From the NCBI GenBank assembly GCA_963701205.1, contig OY969575.1, forward strand, positions 2,121,535-2,185,534: a stretch of 64,000 bases of DNA. Reading direction: 5' to 3'. Position 1 is the first letter of the stretch. Every line of letters starts with the position of its first letter. Shown one piece after another: positions 16,126 to 24,500 of this stretch. The notes under the pieces are model-generated. The model saw only the letters and a program-made list of their open reading frames with translations. It ran no database searches and was not told the origin of the DNA. This DNA is from JALZKA01 sp963701205 (lineage in GTDB: Bacteria; Actinomycetota; Thermoleophilia; Solirubrobacterales; 70-9). The position numbers and the translations under genes were made by a program.

Positions 16126-17774
16126 CCGGTGTACCGGTTGGTGATCGGCAGCCGCCGATCCCTGCCAAATGCCTTGGCGGTGATCCGTACCCCCGGCGGG
16201 GCCTGCCGCCGCTTGTACTCGGCCAGGTCCACCATCCTCAAGACGTCCGTCACGACTCGTTCATCGTGGCCCAGCGCGACGATCTCTTCGCGCGAGCAGT
16301 CGCGTTCAACGTAGGCGGCGAGAATCTGGTCCAAGACCTCGTACGGCGGCAACGAATCGTCATCGCGCTGGTCCGGCCGTAGCTCGGCACTTGGCGCTCG
16401 TTCGATTACCGACGCCGGGATCAACCCGCCGTCAGCGAGAGCGTTCCGGTCCCGAACGAGTTCATAGACGAGCGTCTTGGGAACATCCTTGATCACCGCG
16501 AAGCCGCCTGCCATGTCTCCATAGAGCGTGGCGTAACCAACCGACATCTCGCTCTTGTTGCCGGTTGTCAAGACAAGCCAGCCGTTGGCGTTCGAGAGCG
16601 CCATCAGGATGTTGCCGCGGATCCGGGCCTGGAGATTCTCCGCGGCAACCCCTTCGGGCTCACCTCCCATCGGAGCGCGCAGAGCATCGCTGTAGGCAGC
16701 CATTACGTCCGCAATTCGCACCCGGTGAAGCTCAGCGCCAATGTTTGTGACGATCTGACATGCGTCGGACTGGGTCTCGACGCTCGAGTGCGGCGAAGGC
16801 ATGACCACACCCGTAACGCGTTCGGGTCCAAGCGCGTCGGCGGCAAGGAGAGCAACGAGCGCGGAGTCGATGCCACCCGACACGCCAATCAGTACCCGCT
16901 CGAACGAGTTTTTGGCGACGTAATCGCGCAGACCCATCATCAACGCGTAATAGACCTCTTTTGTGTCGGGAAAGGGGTCGTCGAGTTGCGGCGGTTCGCT
17001 CGCGGCCAGATCCGCGACCAGCAGTTCCTCTTTGAACTGCGACGCTCGCGCCAGCACGTTTCCGCCTGGATCGACGATGAAGCTCCCGCCATCGAATACA
17101 AGTTCGTCCTGACCCCCAACCAAGTTGCAGAAGGCCAACGGCACCCCCGTCTCGGCGGCACGTTCGGCGAACATCCGCTCGCGCGCCTCGCGCTTGCCGC
17201 GGAAAAACGGGGAGCCCGATGGACACACGATCAATTGCGCTCCAAGCTCCACACAGTCGTTGGCCGGAGGTCCCGGCTCCCATACGTCCTCGCAGATCGT
17301 CAGGCCGACTTTCACACCGGCGACCTCAACCACGACGGCCTCAGCGCCCGCCTGGAAGTAGCGCTCCTCGTCAAAGACCGCGTAGTTGGGCAGGCGCTGC
17401 TTGCGATAGATCACCTCGACCTTGCCGTCGCGAATAAACGCCAAAGAGTTATGTGCCCGCCGCGGCGCCGGGCTGTCGGCGGACCCAGCCACTGCGCTCG
17501 CCGGTGCCGGTTCCGAGAATCCCACCAGGACCGCGATGCCCGCAACACCGCGCGCCAGCTCCGCAACCGCCTGCGCGTTCGCCTCCAGGAAATGGCGCTT
17601 CAGGTAGAGGTCTTCGGCCGGATACCCCGGGATGCAGAGCTCCGGAAGCACCACCAGGTCGGCACCCGCGGAGCGCGCGTCGTCGATGTAGGACCCAGCG
17701 AGCGCGATGTTGGCCCCGATCGCCCCCACGGTGGGATTGATCTGGGCCAGGGCGATGCGAATTGGGATCGGCAC
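16122..17774 (-). CDS. nadE: Glutamine-dependent NAD+ synthetase
   Basis: Last step of NAD synthesis: amidation of deamido-NAD using ATP and glutamine. The N-terminal carbon-nitrogen hydrolase domain has the catalytic triad E45 (LPELCIPGYP), K125 (YRKQRLPNY) and C161 (ICEDVWEP). The C-terminal synthetase domain has the PP-loop SGGIDSA (299-305) and LVLTTGNKSEMSVGYATLYGD, so ammonia channelling between the domains is expected. The 550 residues are close to bacterial glutaminase-fused enzymes and shorter than the mycobacterial type. The start is GTG. It is divergent from the metalloprotease gene with only 12 bases between, or 33 if the protease starts later. Confidence 0.95.
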   Translation of the reverse strand: MPIPIRIALAQINPTVGAIGANIALAGSYIDDARSAGADLVVLPELCIPGYPAEDLYLKRHFLEANAQAVAELARGVAGIAVLVGFSEPAPASAVAGSADSPAPRRAHNSLAFIRDGKVEVIYRKQRLPNYAVFDEERYFQAGAEAVVVEVAGVKVGLTICEDVWEPGPPANDCVELGAQLIVCPSGSPFFRGKREARERMFAERAAETGVPLAFCNLVGGQDELVFDGGSFIVDPGGNVLARASQFKEELLVADLAASEPPQLDDPFPDTKEVYYALMMGLRDYVAKNSFERVLIGVSGGIDSALVALLAADALGPERVTGVVMPSPHSSVETQSDACQIVTNIGAELHRVRIADVMAAYSDALRAPMGGEPEGVAAENLQARIRGNILMALSNANGWLVLTTGNKSEMSVGYATLYGDMAGGFAVIKDVPKTLVYELVRDRNALADGGLIPASVIERAPSAELRPDQRDDDSLPPYEVLDQILAAYVERDCSREEIVALGHDERVVTDVLRMVDLAEYKRRQAPPGVRITAKAFGRDRRLPITNRYTG

Positions 17775-17786
17775 GATGAAACAAGT

Positions 17787-19427
17787 ATGTATCGTCAGCT
17801 CCCGCCGATGGGACTTGCGCTCAAGCAGCTGGCTCGTGGGGGGTCATTTTGGGCGGCAGTTTGTGCCCTGGCCCTTGTCTTGACGCTCGGCGGCTCCGAT
17901 CAAGCGATGGCCCAGGACCCCGGCGGCGCCGAGGCACTTGCGATCGAGCAGCTCGACGCCACCAGCGCCGCGCTGAGCGGAGCCGGCCCAGCGCTTGAGC
18001 CCACCGACGAGCTGCGCTGGCTCGCGCTTGCGCTCCCTGACCTGCGCGGCAGCGATCGGCGGCGCGCCCGCGCGCTCCTCGCGCGCCCACCATCCAACGA
18101 CGGCAGCACCGAGGGCTACGGGGGCGAGTGGCCCTGCCCTGAGGACAACACGATCAACAACTGTGCCGAGACCGAAGAGAGCGACCACTTCGTCGTCCAC
18201 TGGCCTGATTTGCTGACGTGCGACGCGCCCACCCAGGGCTGCGACGAGCCCGACCTGACCGACGACTCCCCGGACAACGGCGTTCCCGACTACGTCGATC
18301 AGGTCCTGGCCGCCGCGGAAGCCTCCTACGACGTCCAGAACGCGGATCTGGGCTGGCCCCTCCCCAAACCCGACGGGAGCAAGGGGGGCAACGCGAAGGT
18401 GGATATCTACTTGGCCGATATCTGCGCCGAGAATGGCGGGGCTTGCGTTTTCGGCTACGCCAATACCGACGACTCAAGCGAGCCGTGCTTTAACCCGCCG
18501 TATCGCTGCTTTGCCTACCTCGTCCTCGACAACGACTACCAGGTGAATGAGTTCGGCTATACCGACCCGGGCGAACCGTTGCGGGTGACGATGGCCCACG
18601 AGTACAACCACATCCTGCAGTTCAACCTCGACACCAACCAAGACTCATGGATGTTCGAATCAACCGCGGTGTGGTCGGAGCACAAGGTGTTTCCGTCCGA
18701 CGACGATTGGGTCAAGAGCTACATCCCGACGTGGGCCCAGACCTCACAACTGCCCATCACTCGCCGTAGCGCCGGACGCGGCCTGAGGATTTACGGCAGC
18801 GGCGTTTGGAACCACTGGCTCGACGCCCGGTTCGGACCGGAGACGATTCTGAAGGCTTGGCAAGCCTCGCGGACCACGAGCCCCAAGGACTACGCGGTCG
18901 GCGCCTACGACGCCGCGATCCGGGATGCCGGCCCAGGCTACGGATTCACGCGCTCGTTCACGCGATTCGCGGCGACGACCTCTGAATGGAGGAGCGGGGT
19001 CGGCGGCTTCCCCCGGTCGAACGAACTGAAGAACATCAGGCGCGAGGGCATGCTTGCGCTCAACGCGCGGCGGAAACGGCTGACCCTGGACAACACGGCC
19101 TATCGGCTGTTGCGGGTGAACCCACGCTCCGCCGACGAAATCAAGCTGAGGATCATGGCTCCACGGGGCGTCAAGGCGGGAATCGCCCTTGTCGCACGCA
19201 AAGGATCTGCCGTGGCGCCCTCCGCGGTTGTCCGGAGGGTCCGACAGATTCGGAATGGGCGGGCCTCCGTCCGGCTGACGGGCGCGCACGCCTACAACCG
19301 GATCACCGCCGTGGTGGTCAACGCCGACGGACGTGTCAGCGGCGGCAAGGGCTTCGGTGAGTTCAGCTACTCCAAGGACGAGCAGGAGTTCACGGCGAAG
19401 CTGCGCCGGCCGCGAACGCGGCCTTGA
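17787..19427 (+). CDS. Secreted zinc metalloprotease-like protein (HExxH)
   Basis: A 546-residue exported protein. The N-terminal signal peptide has a hydrophobic core AAVCALALVLTLGG and a probable cleavage after AMA near residue 42. H271-E-Y-N-H275 (TMAHEYNHILQF) is the zinc-binding helix, and FESTAVWSEH some 20 residues later offers a glutamate third ligand, a gluzincin-like layout. Several cysteines near residues 115-240 suggest disulfides outside the cell. The last 120 residues look like a beta-rich C-terminal domain. An alternative start is ATG 17808. The 3' end overlaps the convergent GH3 gene by 38 bases. Substrate unknown; I do not recognise a closer family. Confidence 0.75.
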   Translation: MYRQLPPMGLALKQLARGGSFWAAVCALALVLTLGGSDQAMAQDPGGAEALAIEQLDATSAALSGAGPALEPTDELRWLALALPDLRGSDRRRARALLARPPSNDGSTEGYGGEWPCPEDNTINNCAETEESDHFVVHWPDLLTCDAPTQGCDEPDLTDDSPDNGVPDYVDQVLAAAEASYDVQNADLGWPLPKPDGSKGGNAKVDIYLADICAENGGACVFGYANTDDSSEPCFNPPYRCFAYLVLDNDYQVNEFGYTDPGEPLRVTMAHEYNHILQFNLDTNQDSWMFESTAVWSEHKVFPSDDDWVKSYIPTWAQTSQLPITRRSAGRGLRIYGSGVWNHWLDARFGPETILKAWQASRTTSPKDYAVGAYDAAIRDAGPGYGFTRSFTRFAATTSEWRSGVGGFPRSNELKNIRREGMLALNARRKRLTLDNTAYRLLRVNPRSADEIKLRIMAPRGVKAGIALVARKGSAVAPSAVVRRVRQIRNGRASVRLTGAHAYNRITAVVVNADGRVSGGKGFGEFSYSKDEQEFTAKLRRPRTRP

Positions 19428-20541
19428 GGTCAAGGATCCTGGCACACGACCCGCGCATCGCCTCCTCGGTGAGCGCACCCGCAGCAAGCGCCCGCGCGAG
19501 GACTCCCGCCACACCCTCCGGAGCACGCGCGGCAAACAACAGGATGTCCGTGCCCGCCGCCGCGGCGCGAACAACGGTCCTCGCACGGGAACCGACCAGG
19601 GCGATCGCGGGCGCCAGCAAGTCGTCCGAGATCGTGACGCCCGTAAATCCCAATTGAACCCGCAACAACTCTGTGACGATTGTGGGCGAGAGGACGGCCG
19701 GCATGCCGTCGCCGCCTAACCGCGGATAGGAAGCCGACGAGAGCATCACAAGTTCGATTCCAGCGTCCACCGCTGCTGTGAAAGGCTGAATATCCGCCAT
19801 CAACGCGGACCGCGGAGCGTCAATCGTCGTTGGAGCGAAGTCGGTGTTCTCAATCGCCCGGCCCAGGCCAGGAAAGTGCTTGGCCGTCGAAGCGAGAGCC
19901 TCATTGCGCTGGCCCTGGGCAAAGGCAAGAGCAAGACGGGCGACCTTGTCCGGCGTACTTCCGAACGCGCGCGGCGCCATGAACTGCCCTGCGGACGATG
20001 GAACATCAAGTACGGGCGCCAGGTTGACGTTGATTCCGATCTCGGTCAGCTGGAACCCGGTCGCGCGACCCTCCAGGCGGGCGCTGGCGGGCCGATTGAT
20101 CTGCGCGAGGGTGAATGGTGAAAGCTGCGGAGGCAGGGCCGGCAGGCGCTCGACGATGCCGCCCTCCTGGTCGATTGCGACGAGGAGCGGGGGGTTGCCG
20201 CCCGCGCGAGCCGCGCGCTGCATGGCATCGATCGCCGCCGCAAGACGCTCGCCGCTGACATCCGGCGGAGGAAAGAGGATGACGCCGCCGATGGCGCCGG
20301 ATCGGGCCTGTCGCATGAGCCGGCGGGTGGCACGAGCCTCCATGCGGACCATGACTCGCTGGCCTGCCATTCGCGCGAGCGCGGCATCGCCGTTTTGCTC
20401 GCAGAGCGTGGGCGGCGTCTGTGGGGTAGCGCTCTTGTCCCCGTCCTGCGCGCCGACAAAAGCGCCCGCGAACGCCGCCAAGGAGGCACAGGCATACAGA
20501 GCCCGCTTGCGCCTGATCGCGTGAACGTCCGACCTCTGCAT
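19390..20541 (-). CDS. Glycoside hydrolase family 3 N-terminal domain protein (NagZ-like)
   Basis: A 383-residue exported protein; the N-terminus has a basic stretch then LYACASLAAFAGAFVGA, a signal peptide or anchor. The TIM barrel carries LLVAIDQEGGIVERL, NLAPVLDV, AFGSTPDKV, STAKHFPGLG and the nucleophile loop TISDDLL. Normal NagZ has KHFPGHG followed by an Asp-Ser-His catalytic loop; here the loop reads ENTDF, so the Asp-His dyad is missing. It may be a hexosaminidase subgroup with another acid/base, or not a muropeptide enzyme. Its 3' end overlaps the metalloprotease gene. Confidence 0.82.
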   Translation of the reverse strand: MQRSDVHAIRRKRALYACASLAAFAGAFVGAQDGDKSATPQTPPTLCEQNGDAALARMAGQRVMVRMEARATRRLMRQARSGAIGGVILFPPPDVSGERLAAAIDAMQRAARAGGNPPLLVAIDQEGGIVERLPALPPQLSPFTLAQINRPASARLEGRATGFQLTEIGINVNLAPVLDVPSSAGQFMAPRAFGSTPDKVARLALAFAQGQRNEALASTAKHFPGLGRAIENTDFAPTTIDAPRSALMADIQPFTAAVDAGIELVMLSSASYPRLGGDGMPAVLSPTIVTELLRVQLGFTGVTISDDLLAPAIALVGSRARTVVRAAAAGTDILLFAARAPEGVAGVLARALAAGALTEEAMRGSCARILDLKAAFAAGAASP

Positions 20542-20603
20542 CGCCCCGAAAGTAGACCAGCCCCGCTGGTGGGCGGCAGGGGCGCCGTAGTAGCCTGGGC
20601 GCG

Positions 20604-21047
20604 ATGACGCAGGATGAATTCAGGGTCGAGGTCGAACTCGATGCCGACCACGATGGCCTGACACTGAGCGAGCGGTTGCACGCCTTCGACCTCGATGACG
20701 CGGCGCGTGAGCGCCTGGGCAGCCAGGTCACCGTCACCAGAGACGGATCGCACCTGTTCCTCTACGCCCATACGCGCGAGAGCTGCGCAGCAGCGGAGAG
20801 CGTCGTTCGCGAGATCCTCGAAGGTGATGAGATCACGGCAAGCGTCGTCGCCACCCGCTGGCACCCGGTGGCGATGGCCTGGAAGGACGCTGACCTACCG
20901 CTGCCCGAAAGCCCCGATGACGTCAATGCCGAGGCGGCCGAGCACGCGCAGCGCGAGGCGGAAACCGGTGAGCAGCCGGTGCTGAAGCCCGAGTTCGTGC
21001 TGCTCGACAGCTACAAGCCTGCGTTTCTGCGCGACCTCGGGCTCTAG
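20604..21047 (+). CDS. Conserved-looking protein of unknown function
   Basis: A 147-residue acidic soluble protein with no signal peptide or membrane segment. It looks like two short alpha/beta units: EFRVEVELDADHDGLTLSER at the start, then VTVTRDGSHLFLYAHTRE and a helix, then a variable acidic region ending in FVLLDSYKPAFLRDLGL. I do not recognise the family. Codon use matches its neighbours, so it is a real gene. It is divergent from the GH3 gene (62 bases) and shares the stop CTAG with the GNAT gene. Confidence 0.7.
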   Translation: MTQDEFRVEVELDADHDGLTLSERLHAFDLDDAARERLGSQVTVTRDGSHLFLYAHTRESCAAAESVVREILEGDEITASVVATRWHPVAMAWKDADLPLPESPDDVNAEAAEHAQREAETGEQPVLKPEFVLLDSYKPAFLRDLGL

Positions 21048-21541
21048 CCAGGGCCGGGCAGCGACTTTTCGAGCACGACGACGTCCTTCCACTCGCCATC
21101 GAGCAGTCCGTGGCGCTGATGGGTGCCGACAACGCGCCAGCCGGCGGCGGCAAATAGCCGCAAGCTCGGCTCATTCGTGTCGAACACTTTCGCGATCAGC
21201 TTGAAGCTTCCGGCGCCATACGCCGCTGCTTCTATCGCGGCCAGGAGGGCGCCGCCAATCCCGCTGCCGCGAGCCTGGCGCGCGATATAAACGGTTGCCT
21301 CGCCGACCCCTGAATACCACTCGTTGCGATCGTCGTAGGGACCAACCCCTGCCCAGCCCACGACGGTACCGCTGCTCTCGGCCACGATCAGCGGTCGCGG
21401 GCCAGCGATCGCATCGGCAACGTCCCGGGTGTCCCGCGGTTCGGTGCGCAGCGTTGCCACACGGTCAGCGACGCCCTCGTTGTGGATCGCCGCGATCGAG
21501 TCTGCGTCCGCGGGTACCGCGGCCCTGATTGTCGTGCTCAC
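21044..21541 (-). CDS. GNAT-family N-acetyltransferase
   Basis: A 165-residue acetyl-CoA-dependent acyltransferase. The acetyl-CoA pyrophosphate loop is ARQARGSGIGGALLAAIE (about 89-106, R/QxxGxG/A), with VFDTNEPSLRLFAAAGWR after it; TATIHNEG-like residues IAAIHNEGVADR at the start and the C-terminal layout resemble phosphinothricin/methionine sulfoximine acetyltransferases. The GTG start overlaps the stop of the WS/DGAT gene, so the two are co-transcribed. Substrate unknown. Confidence 0.85.
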   Translation of the reverse strand: MSTTIRAAVPADADSIAAIHNEGVADRVATLRTEPRDTRDVADAIAGPRPLIVAESSGTVVGWAGVGPYDDRNEWYSGVGEATVYIARQARGSGIGGALLAAIEAAAYGAGSFKLIAKVFDTNEPSLRLFAAAGWRVVGTHQRHGLLDGEWKDVVVLEKSLPGPG

Positions 21542-22976
21542 CCGGAGTTCTCGACCCGCGCTGCGGCCGACTTGCGGCGCGGCCTGGAGCCATTCGCAGG
21601 CACCAGGCCTCGCAGTTCGGCGAGCGACTCACCAAGGTCATGGGCCAACGAGTCGATCTCGGTCAGCGCGTCGTAGTCGCCGATCAACCCGAAGTTGACC
21701 TGTCCGTTGTAGCTCATCACCCCGAAGCAGACGCCCTGGTTCTTGGCGAGCGGAACCATCGGGAACACCGCCTCAAGCTCCCTGCCCATGAGATAGAGGG
21801 GGAACTGGGGACCCGGGATGTTTGTGACGACCATGTTGAAGAATCGCTGGCGCGACTGCAGACGGCCAGCCTGGCCGAGGATTGATGGCGGCGCAAAGTC
21901 GGCGAGCTCCGTCAGGAGCGTCGCCCCGACGGCCTGCTTGGACTCCTTGAGGTCTCCCATCGCCGAGCGAATCGCATCGAGACGTCTGCCTGGATCCTCG
22001 ATTCCAACCGGCAGCGGCGCATACATGGTGCTGACGCGGTTGCCGAGGCTGCCGTGCTCATCCTCGCCCCGCACGCTGACCGGAATCATCGCCCGGAGTT
22101 CAAGATCGAGGGTTGCGTGCCCCCGTGCACGCATGTAGCGCCCAAGCGCTCCCGCAACAGCGGCCAGCACAAGGTCGTTGATCGTGCCGCCGGTCTGCGC
22201 CTTGATCCGTTTCAGCTCAGCCAGATCGGTCCGCACCCAGGCAAAGCGGCGATAGGGGCCGATCTCGACGTTGAAAGGGGAGGGGGAGCGGCGATGCCCG
22301 CCCGTGCCAGTGCGCCCACCGATTCGAGGCCATCCACGATTGCGCCGGCGACGCGACGGGGATGGCGGAAAAGCGACCGCACGCCGCGGCCTACTTCGGC
22401 GGGGGCTGTCGCTCGTTCAAGGAGGGAACGGCCAAGCAGTTCGGCGTCCGTTGGCTCCGGGCCGGGGGTCCAAGGCTCAGGGTCCGGAGCCGGGGCGGGA
22501 TCGGGGTCCGCGTCAAACAGAACGCTGGTGATGTCCATCCCCGACACTCCATCCACAAGGCAGTGATGGCTCTTACCCACGATCGCGAAACGCCCGCCAT
22601 CGAGGCCGTCGATGAGCCAAAGCTCCCAGACCGGCTTGCTGCGGTCGAGCCGCTGGGAGAAGATCCGAGCCGCGATCGTGCGAAGTTGCTGCTCGGTTCC
22701 CGGTTCGGGCAGGGCCGTATGTCGCACGTGATACTCAATGTTGAACTGCGGATCATCAACCCAGACGGGACGGCCCTGGCCGAGCGGAACGAAGCGAAGC
22801 TTCTGGCGAAACCGGGGAACCAAGGCCAGGCGCACCTCAATGTGCCGGCGAAACTCCCCGTAAGCGGGGGCGGGGCCTTCGAAGATCAGGGTCGAACCCA
22901 CGTGCATGTGCGCCGGACCATCCTCAATGTGGAGGAACGACGCATCGAGTCCGGTCAGCCTGTCTCCAGATGCCAC
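21538..22976 (-). pseudogene. Wax ester synthase/diacylglycerol acyltransferase (WS/DGAT), interrupted by one-base frameshift
   Basis: Membrane-associated acyltransferase that joins acyl-CoA to fatty alcohols or diacylglycerol to make storage lipid. The N-terminal part has SGDRLTGLDASFLHIED and the active-site HHCLVDGVSG (HHxxxDG). The C-terminal part has GTINDLVLAAVAGALGRYM and FFNMVVTNIPGPQFPLYL, the conserved ND and PGP blocks. The parts lie in different frames. Adding one base in the G runs at 22277-22286 (C runs in the coding strand) restores APPSPFNVEIGPYRRFAWV and a 479-residue protein of normal size. The GTG at 22976 gives VASGDRLTGLDASF; the longer frame would begin inside the CRP-type site at 23030-23045. 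Confidence 0.9.
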
Positions 22977-23029
22977 GACCTGATCTTTCCAGATTGCGCG
23001 TGGAAGATTTGTTGCGAGTGTGTGAGGTC

Positions 23030-23045
23030 TGTGACCCCCGTCACA
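23030..23045. promoter_or_regulatory. Perfect CRP-type operator, TGTGA-N6-TCACA
   Basis: TGTGA (23030-23034), six bases, then TCACA (23041-23045) is an exact match to the CRP/FNR-family consensus known in mycobacteria and streptomycetes. It sits between the divergent WS/DGAT and RlpA-like genes, 55 bases before the structured leader of the latter. A cAMP-CRP-type regulator is inferred; none is encoded in this window. Confidence 0.6.
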
Positions 23046-23100
23046 CACAGAACATACGTTCGCTCCTACCCTCCCGGAAGATCATAGATCGGTAAACCAC

Positions 23101-23189
23101 CTGCCGAATCGCCTCGCGATGCCGAGGTGAGCGGGAGCGCCGCTACTAAGGCGCTGCATGGCGAGATCCCTCGCTCAGCCCGCAGGCAG
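23101..23189 (+). ncRNA. Structured 5' leader of the RlpA-like gene, candidate riboswitch
   Basis: An outer stem CTGCC/GGCAG (23101-23105 with 23185-23189) closes a compact element. Inside are the hairpin CCTCG/CGAGG (23112-23116, 23123-23127) and a long arm TGAGCG/CGCTCA (23128-23133, 23172-23177) that encloses AGCGCC/GGCGCT (23136-23141, 23150-23155). A competing hairpin GCGAG/CTCGC (23161-23165, 23170-23174) is possible. GCCGAATC near the 5' end and GCAGGC near the 3' end resemble the ends of c-di-AMP (ydaO-yuaA) riboswitches, but at 89 bases the element is shorter than usual. AAAGGA follows 5 bases after it. The stems are seen; the class is a guess. Confidence 0.35.
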
Positions 23190-23200
23190 CCCCGAAAGGA

Positions 23201-24172
23201 ATGGGATCGCTCCCGATGCGACGATTCAGCCGCGTTCGGCGGCGACGTGTGTTCGCGCTTGCGCTTACGCCTGTCGTTGTCATGACAATTGGAGTTTCGC
23301 CAGCCTTCTCCCAGGAGACACAGGCGGCGGTCATCACAGGCCAAAACGCCGTCAAATTCGGCAACGATGCGCGCCTCCGGGGTCAGTTCCCAGGCGCACG
23401 CCACGCGATCCTGGCGCTCGAGTATCGACGCTCCGGACGAGCGAGCTTTCGCCAGGTGGCGCAGCTTCGCACGGACGGTTCCGGGCGGTGGCAAAAGCGT
23501 GTCAAGCCGTCGGTAAGCGGCGTCTGGCGCGCCCGCCTGATCGACGCGCCCAGTGCGCAGGACGAGACAATCCCGACAGCGGATGCCGACCGCAGCCCCG
23601 CTGTCGATCGCGAGACCGACGCAAAACGCGTCCGGGTCCGGTCTGTCACCCGCGTTCGCGCCACCACTCGTACGGTAGTGGCGGGAAGCGCCGTAAAGAT
23701 CCGTGGCCGGGTCAGACCAGGCGGCCGCCGTCGCATCAAGATCAAGACGGCCGGGCGCACGATCAAAACGCGGACGAACCGCGCTGGCCGTTTTCAGGTT
23801 CGCGCCGGCTCGCTCGCGCTGGGTCGCCACAAAGTCAGGGCGATAGCCGCGTCCAACCGTGATGCGACTTGGTCAAAGGATCGCGGAGGCCGCTTTACCG
23901 TCTACCGATACGCGCATGCGTCCTGGTACGGACCGGGCCTCTACGGCAACCGCACGGCCTGCGGCCAAACGCTGACCGCAGGCATCGTTGGCGTCGCCCA
24001 CAAGACGCTCCCGTGTGGCACAAGGGTCACGTTCCGTCACGCAGGCAACGTCGTTACGGCTCCCGTGATCGACCGCGGCCCGTACGTCGCGGGACGGGAG
24101 TGGGACCTGACCTCCGCGCTTCGCAACAAGCTGGGATTCGGCGATACCGGCGCCGTCATGAGCACGAAGTAG
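23201..24172 (+). CDS. RlpA-like double-psi beta-barrel cell-wall protein, secreted
   Basis: A 323-residue exported protein. The signal peptide has basic residues 7-16 and a hydrophobic core to about residue 36 (SPAFSQ). Two beta-rich repeats (about 44-115 and 158-235), very rich in Arg, probably bind wall polymers. The C-terminal RlpA/expansin-like barrel (238-313) has ASWYGPGLYGNRTACG, LPCGTRVTF, VIDRGPY (Asp 291) and WDLTSALRNKLG. C254 and C272 may form a disulfide. RlpA barrels cleave or bind denuded glycan. The start is ambiguous: ATG 23201 directly follows AAAGGA, while ATG 23216 is 15 bases away. A CRP-type site and a structured leader lie upstream. Confidence 0.85.
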   Translation: MGSLPMRRFSRVRRRRVFALALTPVVVMTIGVSPAFSQETQAAVITGQNAVKFGNDARLRGQFPGARHAILALEYRRSGRASFRQVAQLRTDGSGRWQKRVKPSVSGVWRARLIDAPSAQDETIPTADADRSPAVDRETDAKRVRVRSVTRVRATTRTVVAGSAVKIRGRVRPGGRRRIKIKTAGRTIKTRTNRAGRFQVRAGSLALGRHKVRAIAASNRDATWSKDRGGRFTVYRYAHASWYGPGLYGNRTACGQTLTAGIVGVAHKTLPCGTRVTFRHAGNVVTAPVIDRGPYVAGREWDLTSALRNKLGFGDTGAVMSTK

Positions 24173-24205
24173 CCAGCGCCGGCACGGTTTGCCATCATCG
24201 GTGCC

Positions 24206-24499
24206 ATGAGCAACTCGGAGGCAAAAAACCTGGAGGCGATCTCCACGGCGATCGACCAGCACAACGGGGATTGCCCGTTTCCGGCGTCCGAGGTGCGAAT
24301 GAACCCGTTTGAGCTCGACCGGCTCGGCTGGGAAGAGATTCGCGGGCTGCCGTTGGTCGGCGACGCGGCGATCGCAACGGGCCGATTCCGCATCGTCTGT
24401 TCACAGGACGGCGAGGGCGCAGAGCTTGAGGAAGCCGAGGCGATCGGATTGCCGATCGAGGTCGGGGCTCCGCCCGAGCCTTCGGACATTCCGGTCTAG
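24206..24499 (+). CDS. Small acidic protein of unknown function
   Basis: A 97-residue soluble acidic protein starting MSNSEAKNLEAISTAIDQHN. No signal peptide, membrane segment or known motif; two cysteines (CPFP and IVCSQ). It lies 33 bases after the RlpA-like gene and ends one base before the convergent ccdA stop. GC-rich codon use like its neighbours supports a real gene. I do not recognise a family. Confidence 0.6.
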   Translation: MSNSEAKNLEAISTAIDQHNGDCPFPASEVRMNPFELDRLGWEEIRGLPLVGDAAIATGRFRIVCSQDGEGAELEEAEAIGLPIEVGAPPEPSDIPV

Positions 24500-24500
24500 G

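Noticed and set aside
16725..17786. Upstream extension of the metalloprotease frame opposite nadE
   Set aside because: The signal peptide begins at 17787 or 17808; the upstream part is antisense to nadE.
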